This document shows, piece after piece, positions 16,684-24,686 of a stretch of DNA of 47,130 bases. Under the pieces are notes generated by a model that was not told the origin of the DNA, made no database searches, and saw nothing but the letters and a program-made list of their open reading frames with translations. A program made the position numbers and the translations under genes. Position 1 is the first letter of the stretch; each line of letters opens with the position of its first letter. Source of the DNA: Clostridia bacterium (lineage in GTDB: Bacteria; Bacillota_A; Clostridia; Christensenellales; Aristaeellaceae); NCBI GenBank assembly GCA_017530275.1, contig JAFXMP010000052.1:1-47130 (forward strand), in the 5' to 3' direction.

Positions 16684-16689
16684 TTTTTT
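16658..16689 (+). terminator. Intrinsic terminator after the GGDEF gene
   Basis: The last hairpin of the array has a 10-bp GC-rich stem followed by T6 (16684-16689) on the plus strand. It abuts the stop codon of the convergent GldG-like gene. Confidence 0.8.
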
Positions 16690-18170
16690 CAGAGGTTTTT
16701 CCTGGGCCACAGCACCAGCGCCGCGCCCAGCAGTACCAGCAGCGGCAGCATCACGGTCACGATCACCGGCGCGGTGATATTGCCTAAGGTGAGCGTGTCC
16801 CGCTGGGCGGTGACGGGCAGGATATCCAGGTTGACCGGCTCCTGGCCCTGGAGGGAACGAACCATTTGCATGAGGAAAGCGGTGGAGGACGTGCTGCTCT
16901 GCATCCAATAATTCAGGAACATGGTCATGTCTCCCATGATGAATGCGTGGGAAACCGTACCGTCCTGAAACATTTTATCGCTCCACAGGGCCACGCAGAA
17001 GCGGCCCTCTTCGTCGCCGGGCTGCTGGCCGACGGTAGACGCGCCGTCCTCGTAATTGCGGATATAGGCCTGCCCGGTCACAAGAATGGGGGAGAGCATC
17101 ACGTCCGCGGGCACGGTGTCGGGCAGGCGGAAGGCTCGGGCGGCGGTTAAAAGCAGAATATCCTTCCCCGCGGAAAGCAAAGACCGGGTGACGGCCGTTT
17201 CCTGCATATAAGGCATCAGGATCACGGGAGAATCAGCGTAATAACTGGTTGTGTCCTCCTCTTTGGCGATCACCATGCCGGGATAGGCTTCGATGCCAAA
17301 GGCGCGCAGAAAAGCTTGAAAGTTTTCCAGGTTCAAGGGATCAGAATATTGAGAAACCACGAAAAAGTTGCCGCCCGCCCGGGCAAAGTCCAGAAGCCGC
17401 TCCAATTCACGGTCCGTCAGATCGTACTGGGGTGCCAGGATCATGAGCAGGCTTTGGGGGTCCAGTTCATTCCCCGCCGCGAGGTTTATCCGTTCCACCT
17501 GATAGTTGGCGGAAGCCAGGGTATCTTCCAGGGGTTCCGTTTTCGATGCGGTCATTTCCCCGTGACCGGTGAGGATCTGAATCTGGGGCACGTCGTTCTG
17601 CGTTACGAACAGAATGGCTTCCGTGACGCTTTTTTCATAGGAATAGCTGGCAAGATCAAAATACCCAGTTTCAGTGTTGTAAGAATACTGGGCAAAATCC
17701 TCCGCATTCAGCACCCTGGCCCGGCCCGTTTCCGGGCAGGAAACGATCAGGCAGTCTTCGGTCACCTGCCGCACGCCCGCGGCGTCGGTAAACTGGGTCT
17801 GCAAAACCGGGTTCTTGACCAGGCTTTCTTCCCGCACCGTCACCCGGTCAGACGCGGCAGCATACCGGTCCAACAGGGAAAGGAGCGTTTCGTCGCCCCC
17901 GGAGGCGGGCGTCACCGCGTAGAGTGTCACATCCTTATCCAACTGGGCCAGGGCGGCGTTGGTCACCGCGCCCTGGGTGGCGGCCCCGTTAAAGGAGCAG
18001 TCGATTTGCAGGGCAAAGCGCTTTTCCAGCCCGTCTGCCAGCGCGCCGACGAGCAGCGTAAACACCACCACCGCCGCCGTCAGCAGTACGGAAAAGCCGC
18101 CGCAGCGGAATTTCCGGTTTTTTTGGAAATTTTCTTTGATTCTTTCGATCCATGTTTTGATCCGTTTCAT
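16689..18170 (-). CDS. GldG-like ABC transporter accessory protein
   Basis: The 493-residue protein has a transmembrane helix at ~23-45, a long extracytoplasmic part with an IFT52/GldG-type fold (VTLYAV..., IQILTGHGEM, LMILAPQYDLTDREL, LLDFARAGGNFFVV), and a C-terminal helix (~466-488) ending in WPRKNL. This is the arrangement of GldG-family components of ABC-2 systems, known from gliding Bacteroidetes but also common in Firmicutes with no link to gliding. It is the last gene of a gldA-gldF-gldG set and starts 3 bases after the permease stop, using a GGAGCGAGG inside the permease end as RBS. The transported substrate is unknown. Confidence 0.82.
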   Translation of the reverse strand: MKRIKTWIERIKENFQKNRKFRCGGFSVLLTAAVVVFTLLVGALADGLEKRFALQIDCSFNGAATQGAVTNAALAQLDKDVTLYAVTPASGGDETLLSLLDRYAAASDRVTVREESLVKNPVLQTQFTDAAGVRQVTEDCLIVSCPETGRARVLNAEDFAQYSYNTETGYFDLASYSYEKSVTEAILFVTQNDVPQIQILTGHGEMTASKTEPLEDTLASANYQVERINLAAGNELDPQSLLMILAPQYDLTDRELERLLDFARAGGNFFVVSQYSDPLNLENFQAFLRAFGIEAYPGMVIAKEEDTTSYYADSPVILMPYMQETAVTRSLLSAGKDILLLTAARAFRLPDTVPADVMLSPILVTGQAYIRNYEDGASTVGQQPGDEEGRFCVALWSDKMFQDGTVSHAFIMGDMTMFLNYWMQSSTSSTAFLMQMVRSLQGQEPVNLDILPVTAQRDTLTLGNITAPVIVTVMLPLLVLLGAALVLWPRKNL

Positions 18171-18173
18171 GCT

Positions 18174-18884
18174 CTATGCCTCGCTCCATCGCCGGGCATC
18201 CAGCACCCGTACGCTCAAAAACAGCATCACGCCCATGAACAGCACATTGTACAGCACGTTGGACAGGCTCAACTGCCCCCGGACGAAGGGGGCGAAGCGC
18301 TGGTACAGGCTGATAAAATTCAGCGCGGAGCTGACCCAATCTACCGTGACAGCGGAGGCTAAAATATCCGCCAGCCACACCAGCAGGTTCACCCCAATGG
18401 CCGCAGCAGCTGCTGCGGTCTGGCTTTTTGCAAAGCAGGAAATGAACAGATCCAGGGAAAGGAAAGCGCAGCCCTGGAGCACCAGGCCCAAATAGCCCAC
18501 CGCTGTTTCCGCCAGGTACAGGGTGCCGTAGAGAGCGACGATCAGGGCGTAGATGCCCGTGGCCCCCACGGTGATGAGCAGCACGGTGCATGCGGCGAAA
18601 AATTTGCCCAGCACCAGCCCGCTCAAGGAGCAGGGAGAAGACAGAAGTAATTGATCCGTGTGCCGTCTGCGTTCGCCCGCAATCAGGCGCATGGCCAGCA
18701 GGGGGCTCAGCAGCATCCATAAATAGCTCATCTGGGAAAGCAGCTCCAGCAGGTTGCAGGAACGGGAAGCCAAATTGGTGATCCCGAAAAAAACGCTGGA
18801 CAGCGCCAGAAAAACCCCCATGAATACATAGGCGGCGGGGGTGTAGAAGTAGCTTTGCATTTCCCGGCGGTAAATCGCGCCCAT
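18174..18884 (-). CDS. ABC-2 type permease, GldF-like
   Basis: The 236-residue membrane protein starts at ATG 18884, supported by GAGGAAAGGA 8 bases upstream; the frame extends to 18911 without an RBS. After IYRREMQSYFYTPAAYVFMG it shows about six hydrophobic segments and the LIAGERRRHTDQLLLSSPCS loop typical of GldF/NosY-like ABC-2 permeases. It should form the membrane channel with the GldA-like ATPase (19069-19998) and the GldG-like protein that follows. A palindromic repeat element lies between it and the ATPase gene but the order and orientation still suggest one transcription unit. Confidence 0.85.
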   Translation of the reverse strand: MGAIYRREMQSYFYTPAAYVFMGVFLALSSVFFGITNLASRSCNLLELLSQMSYLWMLLSPLLAMRLIAGERRRHTDQLLLSSPCSLSGLVLGKFFAACTVLLITVGATGIYALIVALYGTLYLAETAVGYLGLVLQGCAFLSLDLFISCFAKSQTAAAAAAIGVNLLVWLADILASAVTVDWVSSALNFISLYQRFAPFVRGQLSLSNVLYNVLFMGVMLFLSVRVLDARRWSEA

Positions 18885-18939
18885 CTGCCAAATCCTTTCC
18901 TCTGATTGCACAGTTGATCTTTATTGAGCACTTAAGCCA

Positions 18940-19030
18940 GAGTTGAGAGTTAAGAGTTGTGAGTTGAGATAATATAGTGTTTATCGAAAGCGAGCCATGT
19001 TTGATCGACAATATAACTCCCAACTCTCTT
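18940..19030. repeat. GAGAGTT-arm palindromic element, copy C
   Basis: Arms GAGTTGAGAGTTAAGAGTTG and AACTCCCAACTCTCTT enclose a core that matches copy B in the reverse orientation (ATATTGTCGATCAAAC...TTCGATAAAC read on the minus strand). It lies about 39 bases after the stop of the ABC ATPase gene. The right arm is shorter than in other copies. Confidence 0.8.
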
Positions 19031-19068
19031 GCTGTTAAAGTGTTTTTGAAATACCCTTCGGCTGTTCC

Positions 19069-19998
19069 TTACCCCTCGTCCATGGTGGCCCGCAAAAAAA
19101 CATCTTCTAAACTTTCCTCAACCGGGGCCAGCCGCAGCAGCGGGGCCTGCATGGCGGACAGCAGGGTGAACAGCTCCCGTTCGGCGGAACAGCCCGCTTT
19201 CACGGTGAGCACCACCTGGGTCAGGCCCGGTTCGCCGCCCCGCTCTGTTTTCACCTGGCTTACGCTGTTTAGCTGGCGCAGGGCGGGGAGCAGGGCGCCT
19301 TCCCCGCAGGCAATCACCGCCCGCAGCCGCTGTTCCCCACAGCGGAGGGCCTGTAAAGCGCTGTCGCAGATCACCCGGCCATGGTGCAGGATGATCACCC
19401 GATCGCAGACGGATTGCACTTCGCTTAGGATGTGGGAGGAAAAGAGCACCGTATGCTCTCCGGCTAATTCCCGCACCAGCTTGCGCACGTCGCTGCTTTG
19501 GCGGGGGTCCAGCCCAACGGTGGGCTCGTCCAGAATGATGGCTTCCGGCGCGCCGCACAGGGCCTGGGCGATGCCCACCCGCTGGCGGTAGCCCTTGGAC
19601 AGGTTGCCGGTTTTGCGGTCCAGCACCTCCGTCAAGCCCGTTTTATCGGCTACCGCCTCCACATGGAGGCCGATGGCCTTTTTTTCTACTTCCTTCAGCT
19701 CGCAGGCGAAACGCAGATAAGCCCGCACCGTCATTTCGTCGTACAAAGGAGCCTGCTCGGGCAGATAGCCGATCATGCGCTTGGCTTGGCGGGGCTGGGC
19801 GAGCACATCAACCCCCCCCACCGTGACCCGGCCCGAGGAGGGGGCCAAGCATCCGGTGAGGATGTTCATGGCGGTGGTTTTTCCCGCGCCGTTTTGCCCC
19901 AGCAGGCCCAAAATCTGGCCCTTGGGCAGGGTAAAGCTCACATCTAAAAGGGCCTGATGCGCCCCGTAGCGCTTGGATATCCCCTCGAACGCGATCAT
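19069..19998 (-). CDS. ABC transporter ATP-binding protein, GldA-like
   Basis: A 309-residue ATPase with Walker A GQNGAGKTT, Q-loop at YLPEQAPLYDEMTV, signature LSKGYRQRVGIAQAL (one change from LSGG-type, common in this group), Walker B AIILDEPTVGLDP and switch His in FSSHIL. A ~80-residue C-terminal regulatory part follows, as in GldA/NosF-like ATPases. It powers the GldF/GldG pair downstream. The start is ATG 19998, because AAAGGAGGG lies 9 bases before it and only 3 bases before the in-frame GTG at 20004. A TATAAT-like box lies about 35 bases upstream at the operon head. Confidence 0.9.
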   Translation of the reverse strand: MIAFEGISKRYGAHQALLDVSFTLPKGQILGLLGQNGAGKTTAMNILTGCLAPSSGRVTVGGVDVLAQPRQAKRMIGYLPEQAPLYDEMTVRAYLRFACELKEVEKKAIGLHVEAVADKTGLTEVLDRKTGNLSKGYRQRVGIAQALCGAPEAIILDEPTVGLDPRQSSDVRKLVRELAGEHTVLFSSHILSEVQSVCDRVIILHHGRVICDSALQALRCGEQRLRAVIACGEGALLPALRQLNSVSQVKTERGGEPGLTQVVLTVKAGCSAERELFTLLSAMQAPLLRLAPVEESLEDVFLRATMDEG

Positions 19999-20203
19999 GC
20001 GCACCGCCCTCCTTTTCCCGTTTACAGCCTGATTATATCATATCCTCGCGGAGATTTGCGTGAACAAATTGTAAAGCAATTACGTCCACTTGCATACAAT
20101 AAAGTGCTTTTTTGAAAGCTTTGGAAACTACAAAAACCGTTTGTCCATGTCGGCCAAACGGCATCTCGGTTATCATCGACCAAAGTATTTTTCGCCTGCC
20201 CGA

Positions 20204-20305
20204 CTTTACCAGTAATGGAAAAGAAAGAGATAAAACATGAAGAGCAAAAGCAAGGAAAAACAAAATCCTTGCTTTATTTATCCTTTTTGCTTTCAACTGG
20301 TAAAG
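20204..20305. other. Long imperfect inverted repeat in a 420-base gap
   Basis: CTTTACCAGT (20204-20213) pairs exactly with ACTGGTAAAG (20296-20305). Inside, AAAGCAAGGA pairs with TCCTTGCTTT, and AGATAAA with TTTATC. The unit is AT-rich and resembles a small non-autonomous element or a processed stem. The rest of the gap 20005-20424 holds the ATPase promoter region and the hairpin at 20380; a 103-codon minus-strand frame there is not convincing. Confidence 0.5.
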
Positions 20306-20379
20306 TAGGGTATAACAGAAGCAAGCGGCAGTTTTCAAGCCCAAATATGGAAAGCTTTAGGCTGACATAGCATCATACG

Positions 20380-20411
20380 GACGGCCCGAATATGATGGAA
20401 TTCGGGCCGTC
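20380..20411. terminator. Strong hairpin after the MacB-like gene
   Basis: GACGGCCCGAAT (20380-20391) pairs perfectly with ATTCGGGCCGTC (20400-20411) around an 8-base loop, 14 bases after the stop of the minus-strand ABC gene. There is no T-run, so it may act as an mRNA-end stabiliser or an atypical terminator. Confidence 0.55.
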
Positions 20412-20424
20412 AGCAGAAACGGTT

Positions 20425-23085
20425 TTATTCTGTACGCAGGGCCACCACGGGGTCCTTTTTGGCGGCCATACGGGAGGGGATCAGTCCGGCGATCAGGGTG
20501 AGCACCATCGAGATACCCACCAGGATCAGCCCGGCCTGGACAGGCAAGTTCGCCAGGTTGGGAATACCGGTCAGGTTTTTGATGATGATGTTCATGATCA
20601 CCACCAGGCCCAGCGTGACCAGGATACCGATGCCCCCGGCCACAAAGCCCACGATAAGGGTTTCGGCGTTGAACACCCGGGACACATCGCGCTTGCTGGC
20701 TCCGATGGCCCGCAGGATGCCGATTTCCTTGGTGCGCTCCAGCACGCTGATATAGGTGATGATACCGATCATGATGGAGGACACCACCAGGGAAATGGCT
20801 ACGAAGGCGATCAGCACATAGCTGATGGCGTTGATGATATCGGTGACGGAGGACATGATCAGGCCCACATAATCGGTATAGCGGATCACATCTTCTTCCG
20901 CCGCCGCCTCGTTGTAGGCTGTGATGATATCGGTCAGCTTGCCCTTTGCCTCAAAATCCTTGGGATAGAGGTAAATAGCACTGGGCTCGTCGATGTCGCA
21001 TACGCCCAGGGTGGACAGGTTCTTTTCCAGGGAATTGCCCGTATCCTTGGGCAGAACGGAGGCCAGCACCTGCCTTAGGTCCTCTTTGCTCACCAGGTTC
21101 AGCGCGAAGGAGGGCACCTGGCTCAGGCGCTGCTGAATGTCCGCGTTCAGGCCCAGGCTGCCCGCGTACTGGTCGATGAACTCGCTGACGCTCATGCTGT
21201 CCAGGGCTTCCAGCAGGTCCACTTTGTTGGTATCGAAGGGCTGTCCGGTAAAGATATCGATATCGGGATTGGCAAGCTGCTCTTTAACGATCTGGCTGTT
21301 TTTCACCTGATCCAGCAGGTATTCCATCAGCTCAAATTTGTAGCCCACTGCCCCGGTGGTGGAGGTGGCGACGGCGCCGCCCGCGGGCCGCAGGATGCCC
21401 ACCACCTTGATTTCCAGGGAATCCTGGAGCTTTTTCAGCAGGAAGCCTTCGTATTCGCTGCGGTTGGCCCAATTGGTGCCCTGTTTTTCGTAAACATCGG
21501 TATTCAGAAGCAGGCGAAAGCGAAGATTCATCAATTCGTCATAGGTAAATTCCATGTCCTCGCTTTCGATGGCCTCGCCCCGCATGAGGGCGTCAAACAA
21601 TTCCTTTAGTTCGCCCTGATCCTTGAGCCCTAAGGCGTACAGGGCGTAGTCGCTCAATTCGTTGCGGGAATTGACGATGAGCACCACCTCGTCCAGCTTT
21701 TCCGGCATGCGGCCCGTGAGAATATCGTACTGGGAGGCCAGCAGCTCCGGATTGTCCAGCAGTGCTTCAAAAGCGTTCATCATGCGCATGGAGGAGCTCA
21801 TCATGGTATCCGTAATACCGCTGCTGGAACCCATCATGCTCATCATGCTCATCATACCGGTGGCTTCCAGCACGGTGGAGGGGTTCACCTGAATGGGACT
21901 CCCGTCTTCATCGATGCGGTACAGGGTCAGGGGCGTGGCATATTCGTACTGAATGCCGCTGACCAGGGGCTCCACGCCGGAAGCTTCGCTGTCCAAGAAT
22001 TGCTTGAAGGCTTTCAGGTTGTTGTCCGTGATGCCGCTCATCCAGCCGCTCATGATTCTGGTCATGCGGCTGCCGGAATAGATCTTGCCGTCCTCACGCA
22101 CTCGTTCGTCCCTGGAAATGCCCATCATGCCGCTCATCATGTCGGTCATATCCATGGTGGTGGCTTCGATCTCGATGGGATAGGAGGAGAGGGTATCCTG
22201 CTCCACCCGGTTGATGTAGGCATTCACCCCGGCGGACAGAGACAGGATCAGCGCGATGCCGATGATGCCGATGGAGCCGGCGAAGGCGGTGAGCACCGTG
22301 CGGCCTTTTTTGGTGAGCAGGTTATTCAGCGACAGGGAAAGAGCGGTCAGGAAGCTCATGGAGGGCTTTTTCTGCCTCTCTGCCGTCCCAGTTTTCGTTT
22401 CCGCCTCTGTGCAGGGGTCGGAATCGCTGATCACTTTGCCGTCCAGCAGGCGGATGATGCGGCTGGCGTACTGGTCAGCCAGATCGGGGTTGTGGGTGAC
22501 CATGATCACCAGCTTGTCCTTGGAAACTTCCTTCAAAATTTCCATCACCTGCACGCTGGTTTCGCTGTCCAGCGCGCCGGTAGGCTCGTCGGCCAACAGG
22601 ATATCCGGGTCGTTCACCAGGGCCCGGGCGATAGCGACGCGCTGCATCTGGCCGCCGCTCATCTGATTGGGACGCTTTTTCAACTGGTCGCCCAAGCCCA
22701 CCTTTTCCAGCGCATCGATGGCCCGTTTGCGCCGTTCTTCCCGGCTCACGCCAGACAGGGTCAGGGCCAATTCCACGTTGGAAAGCACCGTCTGGTGTGG
22801 GATCAGGTTATAGCTCTGAAATACGAAGCCGATAGAATGGTTGCGGTAGGTGTCCCAATCGCTGTCTTTGAACTGCTTGGTGGATTTTCCGTTGATGATC
22901 AGATCGCCCCGGGTATATTGGTCCAGGCCGCCGATAATGTTCAGCAGCGTGGTTTTTCCGCAGCCGGAAGGGCCCAAAATGGCGGTAAATTCGCACTGCC
23001 TGAATTGCAGGTCGATCCCCCGCAGCGCTTGCACCTTGGTGCTCCCAGTTTGATAATCCTTGGCGATATCCTTCAAAACCAGCAT
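20425..23085 (-). CDS. MacB-like ABC exporter, fused ATPase and FtsX-type permease
   Basis: The 886-residue protein fuses an N-terminal LolD/MacB-type ATPase (~1-225: GPSGCGKTT, FQSYNLIPHQTV, MSGGQMQRVAIARAL, ILLADEPTGALD, VTHN) to a permease that begins with a helix at ~270-290 (TAFAGSIGIIGIALILSL), continues with an extracytoplasmic domain of about 450 residues, and ends with three helices of the FtsX/MacB family (~775-885). The external domain has Met-rich stretches (MDMTDMMSGMMG and MMSMMSMMG). MacB-type proteins are mechanotransmitters that do not move substrate through the membrane; in Firmicutes they act on peptides or cell-envelope stress. No two-component system is adjacent. The start has AAAGGAG 6 bases upstream. 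Confidence 0.9.
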   Translation of the reverse strand: MLVLKDIAKDYQTGSTKVQALRGIDLQFRQCEFTAILGPSGCGKTTLLNIIGGLDQYTRGDLIINGKSTKQFKDSDWDTYRNHSIGFVFQSYNLIPHQTVLSNVELALTLSGVSREERRKRAIDALEKVGLGDQLKKRPNQMSGGQMQRVAIARALVNDPDILLADEPTGALDSETSVQVMEILKEVSKDKLVIMVTHNPDLADQYASRIIRLLDGKVISDSDPCTEAETKTGTAERQKKPSMSFLTALSLSLNNLLTKKGRTVLTAFAGSIGIIGIALILSLSAGVNAYINRVEQDTLSSYPIEIEATTMDMTDMMSGMMGISRDERVREDGKIYSGSRMTRIMSGWMSGITDNNLKAFKQFLDSEASGVEPLVSGIQYEYATPLTLYRIDEDGSPIQVNPSTVLEATGMMSMMSMMGSSSGITDTMMSSSMRMMNAFEALLDNPELLASQYDILTGRMPEKLDEVVLIVNSRNELSDYALYALGLKDQGELKELFDALMRGEAIESEDMEFTYDELMNLRFRLLLNTDVYEKQGTNWANRSEYEGFLLKKLQDSLEIKVVGILRPAGGAVATSTTGAVGYKFELMEYLLDQVKNSQIVKEQLANPDIDIFTGQPFDTNKVDLLEALDSMSVSEFIDQYAGSLGLNADIQQRLSQVPSFALNLVSKEDLRQVLASVLPKDTGNSLEKNLSTLGVCDIDEPSAIYLYPKDFEAKGKLTDIITAYNEAAAEEDVIRYTDYVGLIMSSVTDIINAISYVLIAFVAISLVVSSIMIGIITYISVLERTKEIGILRAIGASKRDVSRVFNAETLIVGFVAGGIGILVTLGLVVIMNIIIKNLTGIPNLANLPVQAGLILVGISMVLTLIAGLIPSRMAAKKDPVVALRTE

Positions 23086-23246
23086 GGCGTTGCTCCTTTC
23101 CCCGAAAACCTACAGGGAGTATGAAAGTAGTATAAAAGAAATAACTTGCGGATAAAAGCGAACACTGGAGAGAAAGCCGCCTGAAAACGAAGCGGCGCAT
23201 CTATTATATGACAGCGAAAGAAAAATATCAACCGCTGCAAAAAGAC

Positions 23247-23272
23247 AAAAAAACGGCAGGCTTTCCCTGCCG
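23247..23272 (-). terminator. Intrinsic terminator of the tldD-tldE operon
   Basis: On the minus strand CGGCAGG (from 23272) pairs with CCTGCCG (to 23254) around GAAAG, followed by seven T. It lies 52 bases after the TldE stop codon. Confidence 0.85.
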
Positions 23273-23324
23273 ATGAAGAATGGTGCATTGCGTATTCTAT
23301 AGTATCCAGAAACGGGGTTTTCAA

Positions 23325-24668
23325 CTACTTTCCTGCCACGGCGATTTCGCCCACGTCCACGGAGGGGCTGCCGATGGAGCTGCCGGGGAACAGCAAATCG
23401 CTGCCCACAGCGCGGATGTTCTTCAAAAGCTGATAGAAGTTGCCCGCCACGGTGATCTGTTCCACGGGCTGATCCTTTTTTCCGTTCTTCACGGTGTAAC
23501 CTTGGGCGATCAGGGAGAAATCGCCGCTGATGGCGTTGGCGCCAGCGTGCAGGCCGCTGACCTCGGTGATCACCAGGCCGTCGCCCATGTCCTGCATGAG
23601 TTCCGCCAAGGTTTTTTCGCCGGGAGCCAGGAAGAAATTAGTGGGGCTGACGTTCACGGCCCCGGCATAGCCCGACTTGGCGGCGTTGCCGGTGGTCTGG
23701 ACGCCCGCTTTCCGGGCGGTTTTCAGGTTGTGCAGCAAAGTGTTCAGCTTGCCCTTTTCAATGACCGCCTTCGTAAAGGAGGCTACGCCCTCCGCGTCGA
23801 AGGGCTGGCTGCCCAGGCCGCCGGGGAGCAGGGGATCGTCCATGAGGGTCACTTTTTCGGAAGCGATCATTTCCCCTTCCTTGCCCGCAAGCAGGCTCAG
23901 GCCCTTCTGGGCGCTTTCAGCGGAAAAGACGCCGGAGAACGCGCTCAGCATATCCGGCATGCATTTGGCTTCAATGATGGCCCGATAGGCGCCGCTGGGC
24001 ACAGGAGCGGCTTTCAGCATGAACAGCGCTTCTTCCGCCGCTTCCTTGGCGATGGCGTCCGCGTTCAGTTCATCAAAATTCCGCGTCACCTTGAAGCCCG
24101 CGCCGGTGGAGACCCGGTCGCCCTCCTTGGCGGTGGCGCTTACAAAGCACACGGCGATGTTGTCCCGATGACGCAGGTTCAGCCCATAGGAATTGACAAT
24201 CCGGGTTTCGCCGCTGCTGGTGGAAATCATGTTGTAGTTCAGGGCGGTGATCCTTTCGTCAAGGGCCAGGGCTTTCTTTTCGATATCCTGAATCAGACTT
24301 AGCTTCCGGCCTTCGTCCACCTGGTCCAGGGCGGGGCTGTAAACATCCACCTGGGGGTATTCCTTGTCGCCGGGATAAATTTCCTGTACATCCTCGTCCT
24401 CGGTGAGGCTGGCGCTTTCCTTCACCGCTTCCACCAGTTGGGAAACCGCCGCTTCGTCAAAGGCCTCCGTGGCGGCATAGCCCATTTTGCCCTGGTACAG
24501 GCCCCGCAGGCTGAGCCCCCGGGTGGCGTTGACGGTGTAATTGGTGATTTCTCCCTTCACGCACATGGCCCGGAAGCGGTCGCCGGAGGAAAGATAGATT
24601 TCCGCCGCCTCAATACCGGCTTTCAGGGCTTCGTCCAACAAAGCCTGAATGAATTGATCGATGGTCAT
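23325..24668 (-). CDS. pmbA: TldE/PmbA-family metalloprotease subunit
   Basis: The 447-residue protein matches PmbA/TldE: AEIYLSSGDRFRAMCVKGEI near the N-terminus, TRGLSLRGLYQGKMGYAATE, and the C-terminal GDGLVITEVSGLHAGANAISGDFS...GYTVKNGKKDQPVEQITVAGNFYQLL. TldE lacks the HExxxH zinc site and works as partner of TldD in a heterodimeric protease that degrades unfolded peptides and matures some modified peptides. The tldD gene lies 18 bases upstream on the same strand, and the length and pairing are normal. The ATG is preceded by GGGAGG. No peptide precursor gene is apparent nearby. Confidence 0.93.
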   Translation of the reverse strand: MTIDQFIQALLDEALKAGIEAAEIYLSSGDRFRAMCVKGEITNYTVNATRGLSLRGLYQGKMGYAATEAFDEAAVSQLVEAVKESASLTEDEDVQEIYPGDKEYPQVDVYSPALDQVDEGRKLSLIQDIEKKALALDERITALNYNMISTSSGETRIVNSYGLNLRHRDNIAVCFVSATAKEGDRVSTGAGFKVTRNFDELNADAIAKEAAEEALFMLKAAPVPSGAYRAIIEAKCMPDMLSAFSGVFSAESAQKGLSLLAGKEGEMIASEKVTLMDDPLLPGGLGSQPFDAEGVASFTKAVIEKGKLNTLLHNLKTARKAGVQTTGNAAKSGYAGAVNVSPTNFFLAPGEKTLAELMQDMGDGLVITEVSGLHAGANAISGDFSLIAQGYTVKNGKKDQPVEQITVAGNFYQLLKNIRAVGSDLLFPGSSIGSPSVDVGEIAVAGK

Positions 24669-24686
24669 TTTCTATTCCTCCCTTCC

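Noticed and set aside
16689..19998. Gliding motility system
   Set aside because: Only the GldA/F/G ABC parts are present and these occur widely in non-gliding Firmicutes; no other gld or spr genes are seen.
20033..20344. 103-codon minus-strand frame in the gap before the MacB-like gene
   Set aside because: It crosses the long inverted repeat and the GldA promoter region, and its translation has no coherent domain.
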